64,000 nucleotides of DNA, from the NCBI GenBank assembly GCA_004020315.1, contig SAQG01000015.1, forward strand, positions 1 through 64,000, given 5' to 3'. The stretch's first letter is position 1. Each line of letters opens with the position of its first letter. The stretch is from Mesorhizobium sp. Its GTDB lineage: Bacteria > Pseudomonadota > Alphaproteobacteria > Rhizobiales > Rhizobiaceae. This document shows positions 50,691 through 59,132 of the stretch, piece after piece. Below the pieces are notes generated by a model. It worked only from the letters and a program-made list of their open reading frames with translations, was not told the DNA's origin and did not search any database. The position numbers and the translations under genes were made by a program.

Positions 50691-53501
50691 CTACTCGGCG
50701 TTATTGTTCGGGCGAACGCCTTCAGCACCGGTATCCAGAGTCGCGTCGCCCTCGACACTCTCTTCGGCTTCCTCGTCCGATTGCGGTTCCGATATCCGCT
50801 CCACCGAAACGACCTTCTCGCCGTCAGCCGTGTTGAAGATGGTCACGCCTTTAGTGGCACGGCTGGCGAAACGAATGCCGTTGACCGGCACGCGGATGAC
50901 GGTGCCGCCATCCGAGACAAGCATGATCTGGTCGTCATTACCGACCGGGAAGGTCGCCACCAGACGGCCGATCTCAGCCACCTTCGACACATCGGTGGCG
51001 CGGATGCCCTTGCCGCCGCGCCCCGTGAGGCGGAAATCATAGGAAGACGAACGCTTGCCGTAGCCATATTCCGTCACCGTCAGCACGAACTGCTCGTGTG
51101 CCTTGAGGAATTCGTAGCGCTCGTCGGAAAGCTCCGTCTCCTCGCCGACCTCCTCATTGGTGAGCTGGATGTCTTCATCCTCGCCCGCCGCAATGCCGGC
51201 GGCGAGCCGCCGTTCGGCCGCCACCCGCTTGAGATAAGCGGCGCGTTCGGCCGGCGGCGCATCGACATGTTCGATCACCGCCATCGAGATCACCCGGTCG
51301 GTGGCAGCCATGGCGATGCCGCGCACGCCGACCGAGTTGCGGCTCTGGAAGACCCGCACGTCGCTGACCGAGAAGCGTATGCACTGGCCGGAGCTTGCGG
51401 TCAGAAGCACGTCGTCATTGTCGGTGCAGGTCTCGACGCCGAGAATCTCGTCGCCTTCCTCCTCCAGCTTCATCGCGATCTTGCCGTTGCGATTGACCTG
51501 GACGAAGTCCGACAGCTTGTTGCGGCGCACCGTGCCGCGCGTCGTCGCGAACATCACGTCGAGTTCGCCCCAGCTGGTCTCGTCCTCGGGCAGCGGCATG
51601 ATGGTTGTGATGCGTTCGCCCTGCTCCAGCGGCAGCATGTTGATCAGCGCCTTGCCGCGTGACTGCGGGTTGCCGATCGGCAGGCGCCAAACCTTTTCCT
51701 TGTAGACGATGCCACGCGAAGAAAAGAACAGCACCGGCGTGTGCGTGTTGGCGACGAACAGCCGGGTGACGAAGTCCTCTTCCTTGGTCGACATGCCGGA
51801 GCGGCCCTTGCCGCCGCGGCGCTGTGCCCGGTAGAGCGACAGCGGCACCCGCTTGATGTAGCCGGAATGGCTGACCGTCACGACCATGTCCTCGCGCTGG
51901 ATCAGGTCCTCGTCTTCCATATCGGCCCCGCCCTCGGAGAGCTCGGTGCGGCGCGGCGTGCCGAACTCGTCACGCACGGCGGCAAGCTCGTCCTTGACGA
52001 TCTGCTGAATGCGGGCGCGCGACGACAGGATGTCCAGGTAATCCTTGATCTCGTCGCCGATCGTGTTCAACTCGTCGGCGATTTCGTCGCGGCCGAGCGC
52101 GGTCAGGCGCTGCAGGCGCAGTTCGAGGATGGCGCGCGCCTGCTCCTCGGACAGATTATAGGTGCCGTCCTCGTTGATACGGTGGCGCGGATCGTCGATC
52201 AGCAGGATCAGCGATTCGACGTCGCCCGAGGGCCAGCGCCGCTCCATCAACTGCTCGCGCGCCGTCTGCGGGTCCGGCGCGGTGCGGATCAGCTTTATCA
52301 CCTCGTCGATGTTGGCGACGGCAATGGCAAGGCCGACCAGCACATGGGCGCGGTCGCGCGCCTTGCGCAGCAGGAATTTCGTGCGCCGGCTGATCACATC
52401 CTCGCGGAAAGCGACGAACGCCTTCAGCATGTCGGTCAGCGTCAGCAATTCCGGTTTACCGCCGTTCAGCGCCACCATGTTCGCACCGAACGACGTCTGC
52501 AGCGGCGTAAAACGGTAGAGCTGGTTGAGGATGACGTCGGCGACCGCGTCGCGCTTCAGTTCGATGACGACGCGGTAGCCCTGGCGGTCGCTCTCGTCGC
52601 GGATGTCGGAAATGCCCTCGATGCGCTTGTCGCGCACCAGTTCGGCCATCTTCTCGATCATCGACGACTTGTTCACCTGGTAGGGAACCTCGGTGATGAC
52701 GATCGATTCGCGGTCATTGCCGCGCGCCTCGATGTTGACGCGACCGCGCATGACAATGGAGCCGCGGCCGGTCGAATAGGCGCTGTAGATGCCGGAGCGG
52801 CCAAGCACGATGCCCCCGGTCGGGAAATCCGGCCCCGGAATGATCTCCATCAACGCCGGCAGATCGATCGCCGGATTGTCGATGAGCGCAATGGCGCCGT
52901 TGCAGACCTCGCCCAGATTGTGCGGCGGGATATTGGTGGCCATGCCGACGGCGATGCCGCCGGAGCCGTTGACCAACAGGTTCGGGAAGCGCGCCGGCAG
53001 GACTTTCGGTTCGCTGCCGGACGCATCATAAGTGTCCTGGAAATCGACGGTGTCCTTGTCGATGTCTTCCAGCAACTCATGCGCGACCTTGGTCAGCCGC
53101 GATTCGGTGTAACGCATCGCCGCCGGCGGATCGCCGTCGATCGAGCCGAAATTGCCCTGCCCGTCAATCAGCGGCACACGCAGCGACCAGTCCTGCGCCA
53201 TGCGCACCAAGGCGTCGTAGATCGAGGCGTCGCCATGCGGATGGTATTTACCCATCACGTCGGCGACGGGACGCGCCGACTTCACATACTTGCGGTTCCA
53301 GTGGTAACCGCTCTCATGGGCGGCATAGAGGATGCGGCGATGCACCGGCTTCAACCCGTCGCGCACGTCAGGCAGCGCACGGCTGACGATCACGCTCATG
53401 GCGTAATCGAGATAGGAGCGCTGCATCTCCTCGATGATGGATATCGGCTCGATGCCGGTGGGGCCGCCATCGGCGCCGCGCGGTGTCTTCTGGTCGGTCA
53501 A
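50691..53501 (-). CDS. gyrA: DNA gyrase subunit A
   Basis: Breakage-reunion subunit of gyrase, 936 residues. The start of the winged-helix region is ISIIEEMQRSYLDYAMSVIV. The active-site Tyr131 lies in AAMRYTESRL, and the C-terminal beta-pinwheel repeats include GKGIRATDVSKV. The quinolone-resistance region reads HPHGDASIYDALVRMAQ, with Ala92 at the position of E. coli Ser83. The acidic C-terminal tail is typical. The start is TTG at 53501 without a strong ribosome site; no better start keeps the N-terminal motif. Confidence 0.95.
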   Translation of the reverse strand: MTDQKTPRGADGGPTGIEPISIIEEMQRSYLDYAMSVIVSRALPDVRDGLKPVHRRILYAAHESGYHWNRKYVKSARPVADVMGKYHPHGDASIYDALVRMAQDWSLRVPLIDGQGNFGSIDGDPPAAMRYTESRLTKVAHELLEDIDKDTVDFQDTYDASGSEPKVLPARFPNLLVNGSGGIAVGMATNIPPHNLGEVCNGAIALIDNPAIDLPALMEIIPGPDFPTGGIVLGRSGIYSAYSTGRGSIVMRGRVNIEARGNDRESIVITEVPYQVNKSSMIEKMAELVRDKRIEGISDIRDESDRQGYRVVIELKRDAVADVILNQLYRFTPLQTSFGANMVALNGGKPELLTLTDMLKAFVAFREDVISRRTKFLLRKARDRAHVLVGLAIAVANIDEVIKLIRTAPDPQTAREQLMERRWPSGDVESLILLIDDPRHRINEDGTYNLSEEQARAILELRLQRLTALGRDEIADELNTIGDEIKDYLDILSSRARIQQIVKDELAAVRDEFGTPRRTELSEGGADMEDEDLIQREDMVVTVSHSGYIKRVPLSLYRAQRRGGKGRSGMSTKEEDFVTRLFVANTHTPVLFFSSRGIVYKEKVWRLPIGNPQSRGKALINMLPLEQGERITTIMPLPEDETSWGELDVMFATTRGTVRRNKLSDFVQVNRNGKIAMKLEEEGDEILGVETCTDNDDVLLTASSGQCIRFSVSDVRVFQSRNSVGVRGIAMAATDRVISMAVIEHVDAPPAERAAYLKRVAAERRLAAGIAAGEDEDIQLTNEEVGEETELSDERYEFLKAHEQFVLTVTEYGYGKRSSSYDFRLTGRGGKGIRATDVSKVAEIGRLVATFPVGNDDQIMLVSDGGTVIRVPVNGIRFASRATKGVTIFNTADGEKVVSVERISEPQSDEEAEESVEGDATLDTGAEGVRPNNNAE

Positions 53502-53690
53502 ATCAGGTCACAATCTAATCAGGAATCACTGGGTGCTTATATAGGAAGCCGGGCCGAAACTCCAACGTCCGCGGCAGTTTTCCAGTGTCGATTTTTGTGG
53601 TGATTTCAAAAGGATATCACTGATTGCGACGATATGGCCGAGGCGCTTCGTGGCCAACGCGGCAAAGCTCATTGTCAGGCCAATTTTGCT

Positions 53691-54545
53691 TCACAAAGCC
53701 GGAACGGCAGATGTGTTCGGCGCTTTATCACCTCGCTGCCGGAGCCGGGAGGCGCCGGGCGTCTCCCCCATCACGCGCCGAAAACGGCGGTTGAAGGTCG
53801 ACAAATCGTTGAACCCCGCCTCGAAGGCGATCGCCGAGATTGGCTCGTCCGACATGCGCAGCCGCACCGCTGCCCTGTGCAGCCGGGTTTTCAGCAGGAA
53901 CTGGTAGGGCGTCATGCCTGCCACGTGTCGGAAGGTGCGCAGGAAGTGGTAGGGACTGGTCGCTGTCTCGCTTGCAAGCTCGGCAAGCGAGACCGGCCGA
54001 TCGGCATCCAGCTCAATGCGCCGCACCGCCTCAGCGACACGTTTCTGGTCGCGGCGGCTCGGCGACCGGGCAGCAGGCGTGATACCGGAGGCAACGGCTG
54101 CGCCGGCAATCCGCAGGCCGAGTTCCTCGAACGCCTCGACTTCGGCCATCTCGCGCGCGGCTTCCATTTCGGCCAGCAGCGGTGCCAGCGCCGGCAACGG
54201 CGGCAACCGCGGCGCTTCGAAAGCCAGCTTCTTCGCGCCCGGCACGTCGGCGACGATCTGTTCCATATAGGCCGGCCCGAAATGCAAGGAGAGGCAGCGG
54301 TCGCCGGCGCCATGCTCGTGCCCACACTCGTAGCAAGTGCCAGGGTTGCCGAGCAGAAGCGCGCCCGGCGTCAGCATTGCCATGCCCTGGCGTGCGCGGT
54401 AGCGGAAGGCGCCATTGGTAACCACGGCGACGCAGAAGTTGCGATGCTCTTCCTCGAACGGGCGATCAGCGACGCCGGCAGTGCAGACCACATCCGACAC
54501 CTGCCAGTCTCGTCCGGACGCCAGTGTATGCGCGCTCGTCGTCAT
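53691..54545 (-). CDS. AraC family transcriptional regulator
   Basis: The 284-residue protein has an N-terminal cupin-like sensing part (NFCVAVVTNGAFRYRARQGM, with CYECGHEHGAGDRC rich in Cys and His) and a C-terminal double helix-turn-helix (AVRRIELDADRPVSLAELAS to YHFLRTFRHVAGMTPYQFLL and FNDLSTFNRRFRRVMGETPG). It is divergent from the gene at 54649 with a 103-base shared promoter region, so that gene is a likely target. The Cys/His cluster could bind a metal or sense oxidation. Confidence 0.85.
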   Translation of the reverse strand: MTTSAHTLASGRDWQVSDVVCTAGVADRPFEEEHRNFCVAVVTNGAFRYRARQGMAMLTPGALLLGNPGTCYECGHEHGAGDRCLSLHFGPAYMEQIVADVPGAKKLAFEAPRLPPLPALAPLLAEMEAAREMAEVEAFEELGLRIAGAAVASGITPAARSPSRRDQKRVAEAVRRIELDADRPVSLAELASETATSPYHFLRTFRHVAGMTPYQFLLKTRLHRAAVRLRMSDEPISAIAFEAGFNDLSTFNRRFRRVMGETPGASRLRQRGDKAPNTSAVPAL

Positions 54546-54648
54546 GGCCGAAACATAGCAATTTTTCCCAAGCGCAAGAAGCCTGGCGCGGCGTATTCAT
54601 CCCATTCTCCTGACAAAGATGGGCCTCCTGACAGAAGAGACCACAACC

Positions 54649-55185
54649 ATGTTCAATTCATCCTCCTTTGCCGAAGCCCTGCACAGCGACGGGCCAGCCG
54701 CAAACCTTGCCGAGAAACTGGATTTTTACGGCCGCTTCGTCGGGGCCTGGATATTCGACGCCACGCGCCATCTCGAAGACGGCCAGGTGCTGACCGGGCG
54801 CGGCGAAGTGCATTTCGGCTGGGTTCTCGAAGGCCGCGCGATCCAGGACGTATGGATCCTGCCCGCGCGGAACACTGGCGCACAGAGTTCCCTCGGCAAA
54901 TGGACCTTCTATGGCACGACACTGCGCGTCTATGACCCCGGCGTCGACGCCTGGCACATCTTCTGGAGCGATCCGCGCACCCAATATTACAGCCGCCAGC
55001 TCGGCCGCGCCGAGGGCGACACCATCGTCCAACAAGGCGCTGACGGCACCGGCGCTTCGGTGCGCTGGAGTTTTTCCCGCATCACCGAAAATTCGTTCCG
55101 CTGGCTGGGCGAACGCTCGCAGGACGGCGGCGCGAGCTGGCGGCTCGAAGTCGAGTTCCTGGCGCGGCGCGCAACCAACAGTTGA
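54649..55185 (+). CDS. Conserved hypothetical protein (DUF1579-like fold)
   Basis: A 178-residue soluble protein beginning MFNSSSFAEALHSDGPAANL. Strand-rich blocks follow: LDFYGRFVGAWIFDATRHLE, GRGEVHFGWVLEGRAIQDVW, DAWHIFWSDPRTQYYSRQLG and ENSFRWLGERSQDGGASWRL. These suggest a lipocalin-like barrel resembling DUF1579-type proteins; no enzyme motif is seen. It is divergent from the AraC regulator and probably controlled by it. ATG at 54649 is chosen over 54619 for its position before the domain. Confidence 0.65.
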   Translation: MFNSSSFAEALHSDGPAANLAEKLDFYGRFVGAWIFDATRHLEDGQVLTGRGEVHFGWVLEGRAIQDVWILPARNTGAQSSLGKWTFYGTTLRVYDPGVDAWHIFWSDPRTQYYSRQLGRAEGDTIVQQGADGTGASVRWSFSRITENSFRWLGERSQDGGASWRLEVEFLARRATNS

Positions 55186-55254
55186 CCGCACGGTTTCCAC
55201 TGACCCTGCTTTGCTCTACCAATGCCGGGTGTTCGCCGGCGGGGAGGGTCAGAG

Positions 55255-55884
55255 ATGCCGAGCTTCGACAGCTTGTTCAATGCCTTCGTCACCATTCTCG
55301 TGACCATCGACCCGCCTGGCCTGGCGCCGCTCTTCCTCGCCGTGACGCGCGGCATGAACCGCGAGGAGCGCAACCAGGTTTCCGTGCGCGCCTCGATCAT
55401 TGGTTTCCTGGTGATGGCGCTGTTCGCAATCGCCGGCGCGTCGATCCTGTCGGTGTTCGGCATCACGCTGCCGGCCTTCCGCGTCGCCGGCGGCTTCCTG
55501 CTGTTCTTCATCGCCTTCGAAATGGTGTTCGAGCGCCGGCAGGACCGCAAGGAGAAGATCGGCGACGTCGCCATCACCAAGGACATGATCCACAACATCG
55601 CCGCCTTCCCGCTGGCGATCCCGCTGATCGCCGGTCCGGGTGCGATTTCAGCGACCGTCCTGCTGTCCGGCTCCTTTCCAGGTTTTGGCGCGCAGGCAGC
55701 TCTTGTCGGCATCATCGCGATCTGCCTTGTCATCACTTACCTGGTGTTCGTGCTGGCCGAGCGCATCGACCGTATCCTCGGCCAGACCGGCCGCTCAATC
55801 CTGACGCGGCTGCTCGGCGTCATCCTGGCGGCGCTCGCCGTTCAGTTCGTTGCCGACGGCATCAAGGCGCTGATGGCGGCATGA
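55255..55884 (+). CDS. MarC family integral membrane protein (UPF0056)
   Basis: Six-helix membrane protein of 209 residues in the MarC/UPF0056 family. It begins MPSFDSLFNAFVTILVTIDP, then GLAPLFLAVTRGM, FRVAGGFLLFFIAFEMVF and AFPLAIPLIAGPGAISATVL. The family was once linked to multiple antibiotic resistance, but its function is unproven. ATG at 55255 has GGGGAGGGTC upstream. Confidence 0.9.
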   Translation: MPSFDSLFNAFVTILVTIDPPGLAPLFLAVTRGMNREERNQVSVRASIIGFLVMALFAIAGASILSVFGITLPAFRVAGGFLLFFIAFEMVFERRQDRKEKIGDVAITKDMIHNIAAFPLAIPLIAGPGAISATVLLSGSFPGFGAQAALVGIIAICLVITYLVFVLAERIDRILGQTGRSILTRLLGVILAALAVQFVADGIKALMAA

Positions 55885-55924
55885 AAATGAAAGCGGCCGC
55901 GCGCTTGATTGCCGAGGCCGTCAT

Positions 55925-55960
55925 TTTCGTCATCCAGCTCGCGCGACGAACCGCCGCCAC
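55925..55960 (-). pseudogene. Fragment of an ssb 3' end
   Basis: These 36 bases match the 3' end of ssb (56544-56579) with three substitutions, on the same strand. Read in frame they give GGGSSRELDDE, the acidic-tail approach of SSB, and then diverge before the final IPF. No start or OB-fold is attached, so it is a remnant of a duplication spanning the OsmC gene. Confidence 0.7.
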
Positions 55961-55975
55961 TGGACGCTGTCCTAC

Positions 55976-56398
55976 TTAGGCCGTGGTGTCGATGACTTCG
56001 AAGTCGTGGGTAATCTCGGCGGTCTTGGCTATCATTGCCGAGGCCGAGCAGTATTTTTCGATCGACAGGTCGATCGCCCGTTTCACCTTGTCGCGCGAAA
56101 GGGCTCGGCCCTTGACGATGAAATGCATATGGATGCGGGTGAAGACCCTGGGATCGACTTCCGCCCGGTCGGCGTCGAGCTCGACTACGCAGTCTTCGAC
56201 CGCCTCGCGCCCCTTTTCGAGGATGTGGACAACATCATAGGCCGAGCAGCCGCCAGTGCCGAGCAGCACCAGTTCCATCGGGCTCGGCCCCGGCGTTTTG
56301 CCATCCGGCCCGAACGCGGTTCCCAGCACCACCTTGTGACCGCTGCCGGACTCGCCGACGAAAGTGCGCTCCTCGACCCATTTGACCCGTGCTTTCAC
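55976..56398 (-). CDS. OsmC family protein
   Basis: OsmC-type thiol peroxidase-fold protein of 140 residues. VKARVKWVEERTFVGESGSG leads to the two family cysteines in LLGTGGCSAYDVVHIL and REAVEDCVVELD, the second shifted as in YhfA-type OsmC proteins. It may reduce organic hydroperoxides. GTG at 56398 has AAAGGA 8 bases upstream; an earlier GTG at 56422 lacks one. A palindrome lies between it and ssb. Confidence 0.87.
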   Translation of the reverse strand: MKARVKWVEERTFVGESGSGHKVVLGTAFGPDGKTPGPSPMELVLLGTGGCSAYDVVHILEKGREAVEDCVVELDADRAEVDPRVFTRIHMHFIVKGRALSRDKVKRAIDLSIEKYCSASAMIAKTAEITHDFEVIDTTA

Positions 56399-56437
56399 CT
56401 GATACGTCCTTTCACCGCACACTACTCAAACGCACAT

Positions 56438-56470
56438 CGTCCCGAAAATCCGAGACAGATTTTCGGGACG
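56438..56470. repeat. Perfect 13-base inverted repeat between OsmC gene and ssb
   Basis: CGTCCCGAAAATC (56438-56450) and GATTTTCGGGACG (56458-56470) pair perfectly around a 7-base loop. It shares the CCGAAAATC core with the repeat at 5906-5929. It lacks a T-tract on either side. Confidence 0.88.
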
Positions 56471-56532
56471 CCAATGCGTGGCCCCAAGTGGCTGGCGTTG
56501 TCAGTTGGCGCAGAGCCGCTCGCCCCGAGGGA

Positions 56533-57054
56533 TCAGAACGGAATTTCGTCGTCGAGTTCGCGCGACGAACCGCCGCCACCACCGCCCTTGTTGCCACCGC
56601 TGCCGCGATTGAGACTCTCGCCCGGACCGGACTGGCCGAAATCGGAACCGCGGCTCGCGCCGCTACCGGCATAGCTGCCGACCTGACCGCCCTCGCCTTG
56701 CCCGCGTGCGTCGAGCATCTGCAGCTCGCCACGAAACTTCTGCAGCACGATTTCGGTCGTGTAGCGATCATTGCCGGTCTGGTCCTGCCATTTGCGCGTC
56801 TGCAACTGGCCCTCGACATAAACCTTCGCACCCTTCTTCAGGTACTGCTCGGCGACCTTGGCGAGCTGGTCGTTGAAGATGACGACATTGTGCCACTCGG
56901 TCTTTTCCTTGCGCTCGCCGGAAGCCTTGTCGCGCCAGCTTTCCGACGTGGCGACGCGGATGTTGACGACCGGCTCACCCGAATTCAAACGGCGGATTTC
57001 CGGGTCCGCCCCGAGATTGCCCACCAGAATGACCTTGTTGACGCTACCCGCCAT
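56533..57054 (-). CDS. ssb: Single-stranded DNA-binding protein
   Basis: SSB of 173 residues. The OB-fold is MAGSVNKVILVGNLGADPEI to LQMLDARG, a Gly/Ser-rich linker follows, and the acidic tip ends DDEIPF, which recruits repair proteins. An SOS box at 57157-57171 lies 103 bases upstream, so damage induction is expected. uvrA, its usual divergent neighbour in proteobacteria, lies 3.1 kb away with other genes in between. Confidence 0.96.
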   Translation of the reverse strand: MAGSVNKVILVGNLGADPEIRRLNSGEPVVNIRVATSESWRDKASGERKEKTEWHNVVIFNDQLAKVAEQYLKKGAKVYVEGQLQTRKWQDQTGNDRYTTEIVLQKFRGELQMLDARGQGEGGQVGSYAGSGASRGSDFGQSGPGESLNRGSGGNKGGGGGGSSRELDDEIPF

Positions 57055-57156
57055 GATACTTCTCCGCGCTCATCCGAAACAAATTTTTGGTCGCTGCACC
57101 TTATAGAGTGTGGGTTCTCTCCGCTTGCTGTGGCTGGCTTTTCCCACAAGGTTTTT

Positions 57157-57171
57157 GTTCTCTTTTCGTTC
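57157..57171 (-). promoter_or_regulatory. LexA (SOS) box upstream of ssb
   Basis: GTTC (57157-57160), 7 bases, GTTC (57168-57171) matches the alphaproteobacterial LexA consensus GTTC-N7-GTTC exactly. It lies in the 211-base gap between ssb and the cupin remnant. Confidence 0.78.
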
Positions 57172-57265
57172 TAGAATAGAGGTCCTGTGCTGTCAATGGT
57201 TGTCAGTAACAAGTAGTGTGTTGGCGTCGAATTTTCCACGACCTATGGGATCGAGGGCGAACACG

Positions 57266-57672
57266 ATGAAGACGGTTGCGCATGACGACCAGCCGCAAGA
57301 AGAATGGCGAGCGGGAGTAAAGACTCGCATGCACGTCTCGGCCCGCAAGGGCGCAACTCAACTTTGCATATTTGAACAGTGGGTCGAACCGGCAGTTGGC
57401 GCCCCGACACATTGGCACCCGGTTGAGGAAGTGCTTACAATGATCGTTGGGAAGGCGAGATGTGGATCGATGAAGATCGTGTCGTCTTGACGACCGGACA
57501 GTCGCTTGTTGTCTCCGCGCACAGGAAACATGGCTTCCGAAACGTCGGCTCAGAAATGCTTCATATACAGGCCGTGCTCGCTTCACCAATTTTCGAGGCG
57601 ATGTTCGACGGATCCACTGAGATGGTGAGGCGCTGGCTTCCAACGGTCTTGGTAAAAACCGCGCCTGCCTAA
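57266..57672 (+). pseudogene. Cupin domain protein gene, frameshifted
   Basis: Two frames together make one small cupin. The first runs MKTVAHDDQPQEEWRAGVKT through PTHWHPVEEVLTMIVGKA with the HxH metal motif. The second, from about 57460, runs MWIDEDRVVLTTGQSLVVSA through HRKHGFRNVG with the last metal His. They join around GGCGAGATGTGG near 57452-57460, where loss of one base (expected GGCGGAGATGTGG) breaks the frame. Both halves keep cupin residues, so the loss is recent or a sequencing error. Confidence 0.75.
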
Positions 57673-57717
57673 AAACACCACTTGCCAAACCAATAAGCGT
57701 AGACTTATGCTTCTATC

Positions 57718-58032
57718 ATGATCGAAGCAGAGGTTTTTCGAGCGCTTTCCGACCCGACGCGCCGCGCCGTCTACGAACGGCTCGCCGCCGGCGAGATGAC
57801 GGTGTCCGAACTGCGCAACGGCATGACCGTGTCGCAACCGGCCGTGTCGCAGCATCTCGCGGTGCTGCGCGGCGCCGGCCTGGTGGTCGAGCGGCGAGCC
57901 GGCCGCAACGCCTATTATCGCGCCGATCCGCAAGGGCTTGACCCTCTGCTCGGCTGGATCGAGCGCTACCGTGCGTTCTGGCCCGAGCGTATCGAACGGC
58001 TCAAGGCGGTTTTGAAGGAAATGGACCAATGA
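57718..58032 (+). CDS. ArsR family transcriptional regulator
   Basis: Winged-helix regulator of 104 residues: VFRALSDPTRRAVYERLAAG, VSQPAVSQHLAVLRGAGLVV as recognition helix, and RRAGRNAYYRADPQGLDPLL for the wing. No metal-binding cysteines are present, so it belongs to the non-metal ArsR type that is usually paired with an SRPBCC protein. The stop overlaps the next gene by ATGA. Confidence 0.9.
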   Translation: MIEAEVFRALSDPTRRAVYERLAAGEMTVSELRNGMTVSQPAVSQHLAVLRGAGLVVERRAGRNAYYRADPQGLDPLLGWIERYRAFWPERIERLKAVLKEMDQ

Positions 58033-58505
58033 CGGCAAAACAGCATTCGGACATGGCGGCAGACTCGATCGAGTTCGAGTGCGAGCTTCCAGACCCGCCG
58101 GAAAAAGTGTGGCGGGCGCTGACGGTGCCGGACCTGCTCGCGGCCTGGATGATGCCGAACGACATCAAACCGGAGATCGGCAGCCGCTTTGCCTTTGTGA
58201 GGCCGGACGCGCCGATCGATTGCGAAATCCTCGACGCCGAGCCCGAACGCCTGCTGCGTTATTCCTGGCGGGAGCGGCCGGCGCCTGGCAATACAGCGGA
58301 TCCGCTGGACAGTATCGTTACCTTCACGCTTGACCGCACCGTGTCGGGCGGCACGCATCTGCGCATCGTCCACGGCGGATTTGCGCGAGTAGCTACGCCT
58401 GCAGTTGCGATGGTGGCCGCCGGTTGTCGGCTTTCGCTCAACGCACACAACCCCAAACAGACCATGCCCGCAAACACGCCTCGCCTCTTCCTGCGCGCGG
58501 CCTGA
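58029..58505 (+). CDS. SRPBCC (AHSA1-like) domain protein
   Basis: The 158-residue START/Bet v1-fold protein has SIEFECELPDPPEKVWRALT, LLAAWMMPNDIKPEIGSRFA and SIVTFTLDRTVSGGTHLRIV. This is the typical partner of an ArsR regulator, with which it overlaps by 4 bases. The ligand is unknown. The last 45 residues, after VHGGF, are less conserved in style than the rest and end NTPRLFLRAA, a familiar family C terminus. Confidence 0.85.
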   Translation: MTAKQHSDMAADSIEFECELPDPPEKVWRALTVPDLLAAWMMPNDIKPEIGSRFAFVRPDAPIDCEILDAEPERLLRYSWRERPAPGNTADPLDSIVTFTLDRTVSGGTHLRIVHGGFARVATPAVAMVAAGCRLSLNAHNPKQTMPANTPRLFLRAA

Positions 58506-58526
58506 GCGGCACAACGGAGAAAAGCG

Positions 58527-59132
58527 ATGAGCGGTTTTGCCAACCTGGTGCCGATGGTGATCGAGCAGTCGAGCCGCGGCGAACGCGCCTTCGACATTTT
58601 TTCGCGGCTGCTGCGCGAGCGCATCGTCTTCATCAACGGTCCGATCGACGACAATGTGTCGGCGCTGGTCTGTGCCCAGATTCTGTCGCTGGAATCCGAC
58701 AATCCCGATAAAGAGATTTCCCTCTACATCAACTCGCCGGGCGGTGTGGTCACCAGCGGTTTCGCCATCTACGACACGATGCAGTATATCCGCAGCCCGG
58801 TATCGACCGTCTGCATGGGCTTTGCCGCCTCGATGGCCTCGTTCCTGCTGATGGCGGGAACGCCGGGGCGGCGTATCGCGCTGCCCAACACCAGCATTCT
58901 GCTGCACCAGCCGTCAGGCGGTTTCCAGGGCCAGGCCTCCGACATCCAGCGCCACGCCGAAGGCATCCTCAGGACGAAGCGGCGCATGACCGAGCTTTAC
59001 GCGCACCATTGCGGTCGCACGTTCGAAGAGGTCGAACGCACGCTCGACCGCGACCATTTCATGACCGCGAACGAGGCAAAGACATGGGGCCTTGTCGACC
59101 ATGTTTTCGACACCCGCAAAAAGGCGGCATGA
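58527..59132 (+). CDS. ClpP-type serine protease (paralogue)
   Basis: ClpP-family protease of 201 residues. The nucleophile block reads GFAASMASFLLMAGTPG rather than GQAASMGAFLL; Ser is retained. The His is in LLHQPSGG and the Asp in DRDHFMTANEAKTWGLVD. The N-terminal loop MSGFANLVPMVIEQSSRGER is ClpP-like. It is not adjacent to clpX or lon and is more divergent than a housekeeping ClpP, so it is probably an accessory paralogue. It follows the SRPBCC gene by 21 bases. Confidence 0.88.
   Translation: MSGFANLVPMVIEQSSRGERAFDIFSRLLRERIVFINGPIDDNVSALVCAQILSLESDNPDKEISLYINSPGGVVTSGFAIYDTMQYIRSPVSTVCMGFAASMASFLLMAGTPGRRIALPNTSILLHQPSGGFQGQASDIQRHAEGILRTKRRMTELYAHHCGRTFEEVERTLDRDHFMTANEAKTWGLVDHVFDTRKKAA

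Noticed and set aside
51741..53603. Plus-strand frame of 620 codons opposite gyrA
   Set aside because: It is an antisense shadow with strong Arg/Gly/Asp bias and no domain.
56438..56470. Intrinsic terminator between the OsmC gene and ssb
   Set aside because: The stem is strong but there is no T-run on either side. It fits the genome-wide palindromic repeat class better.
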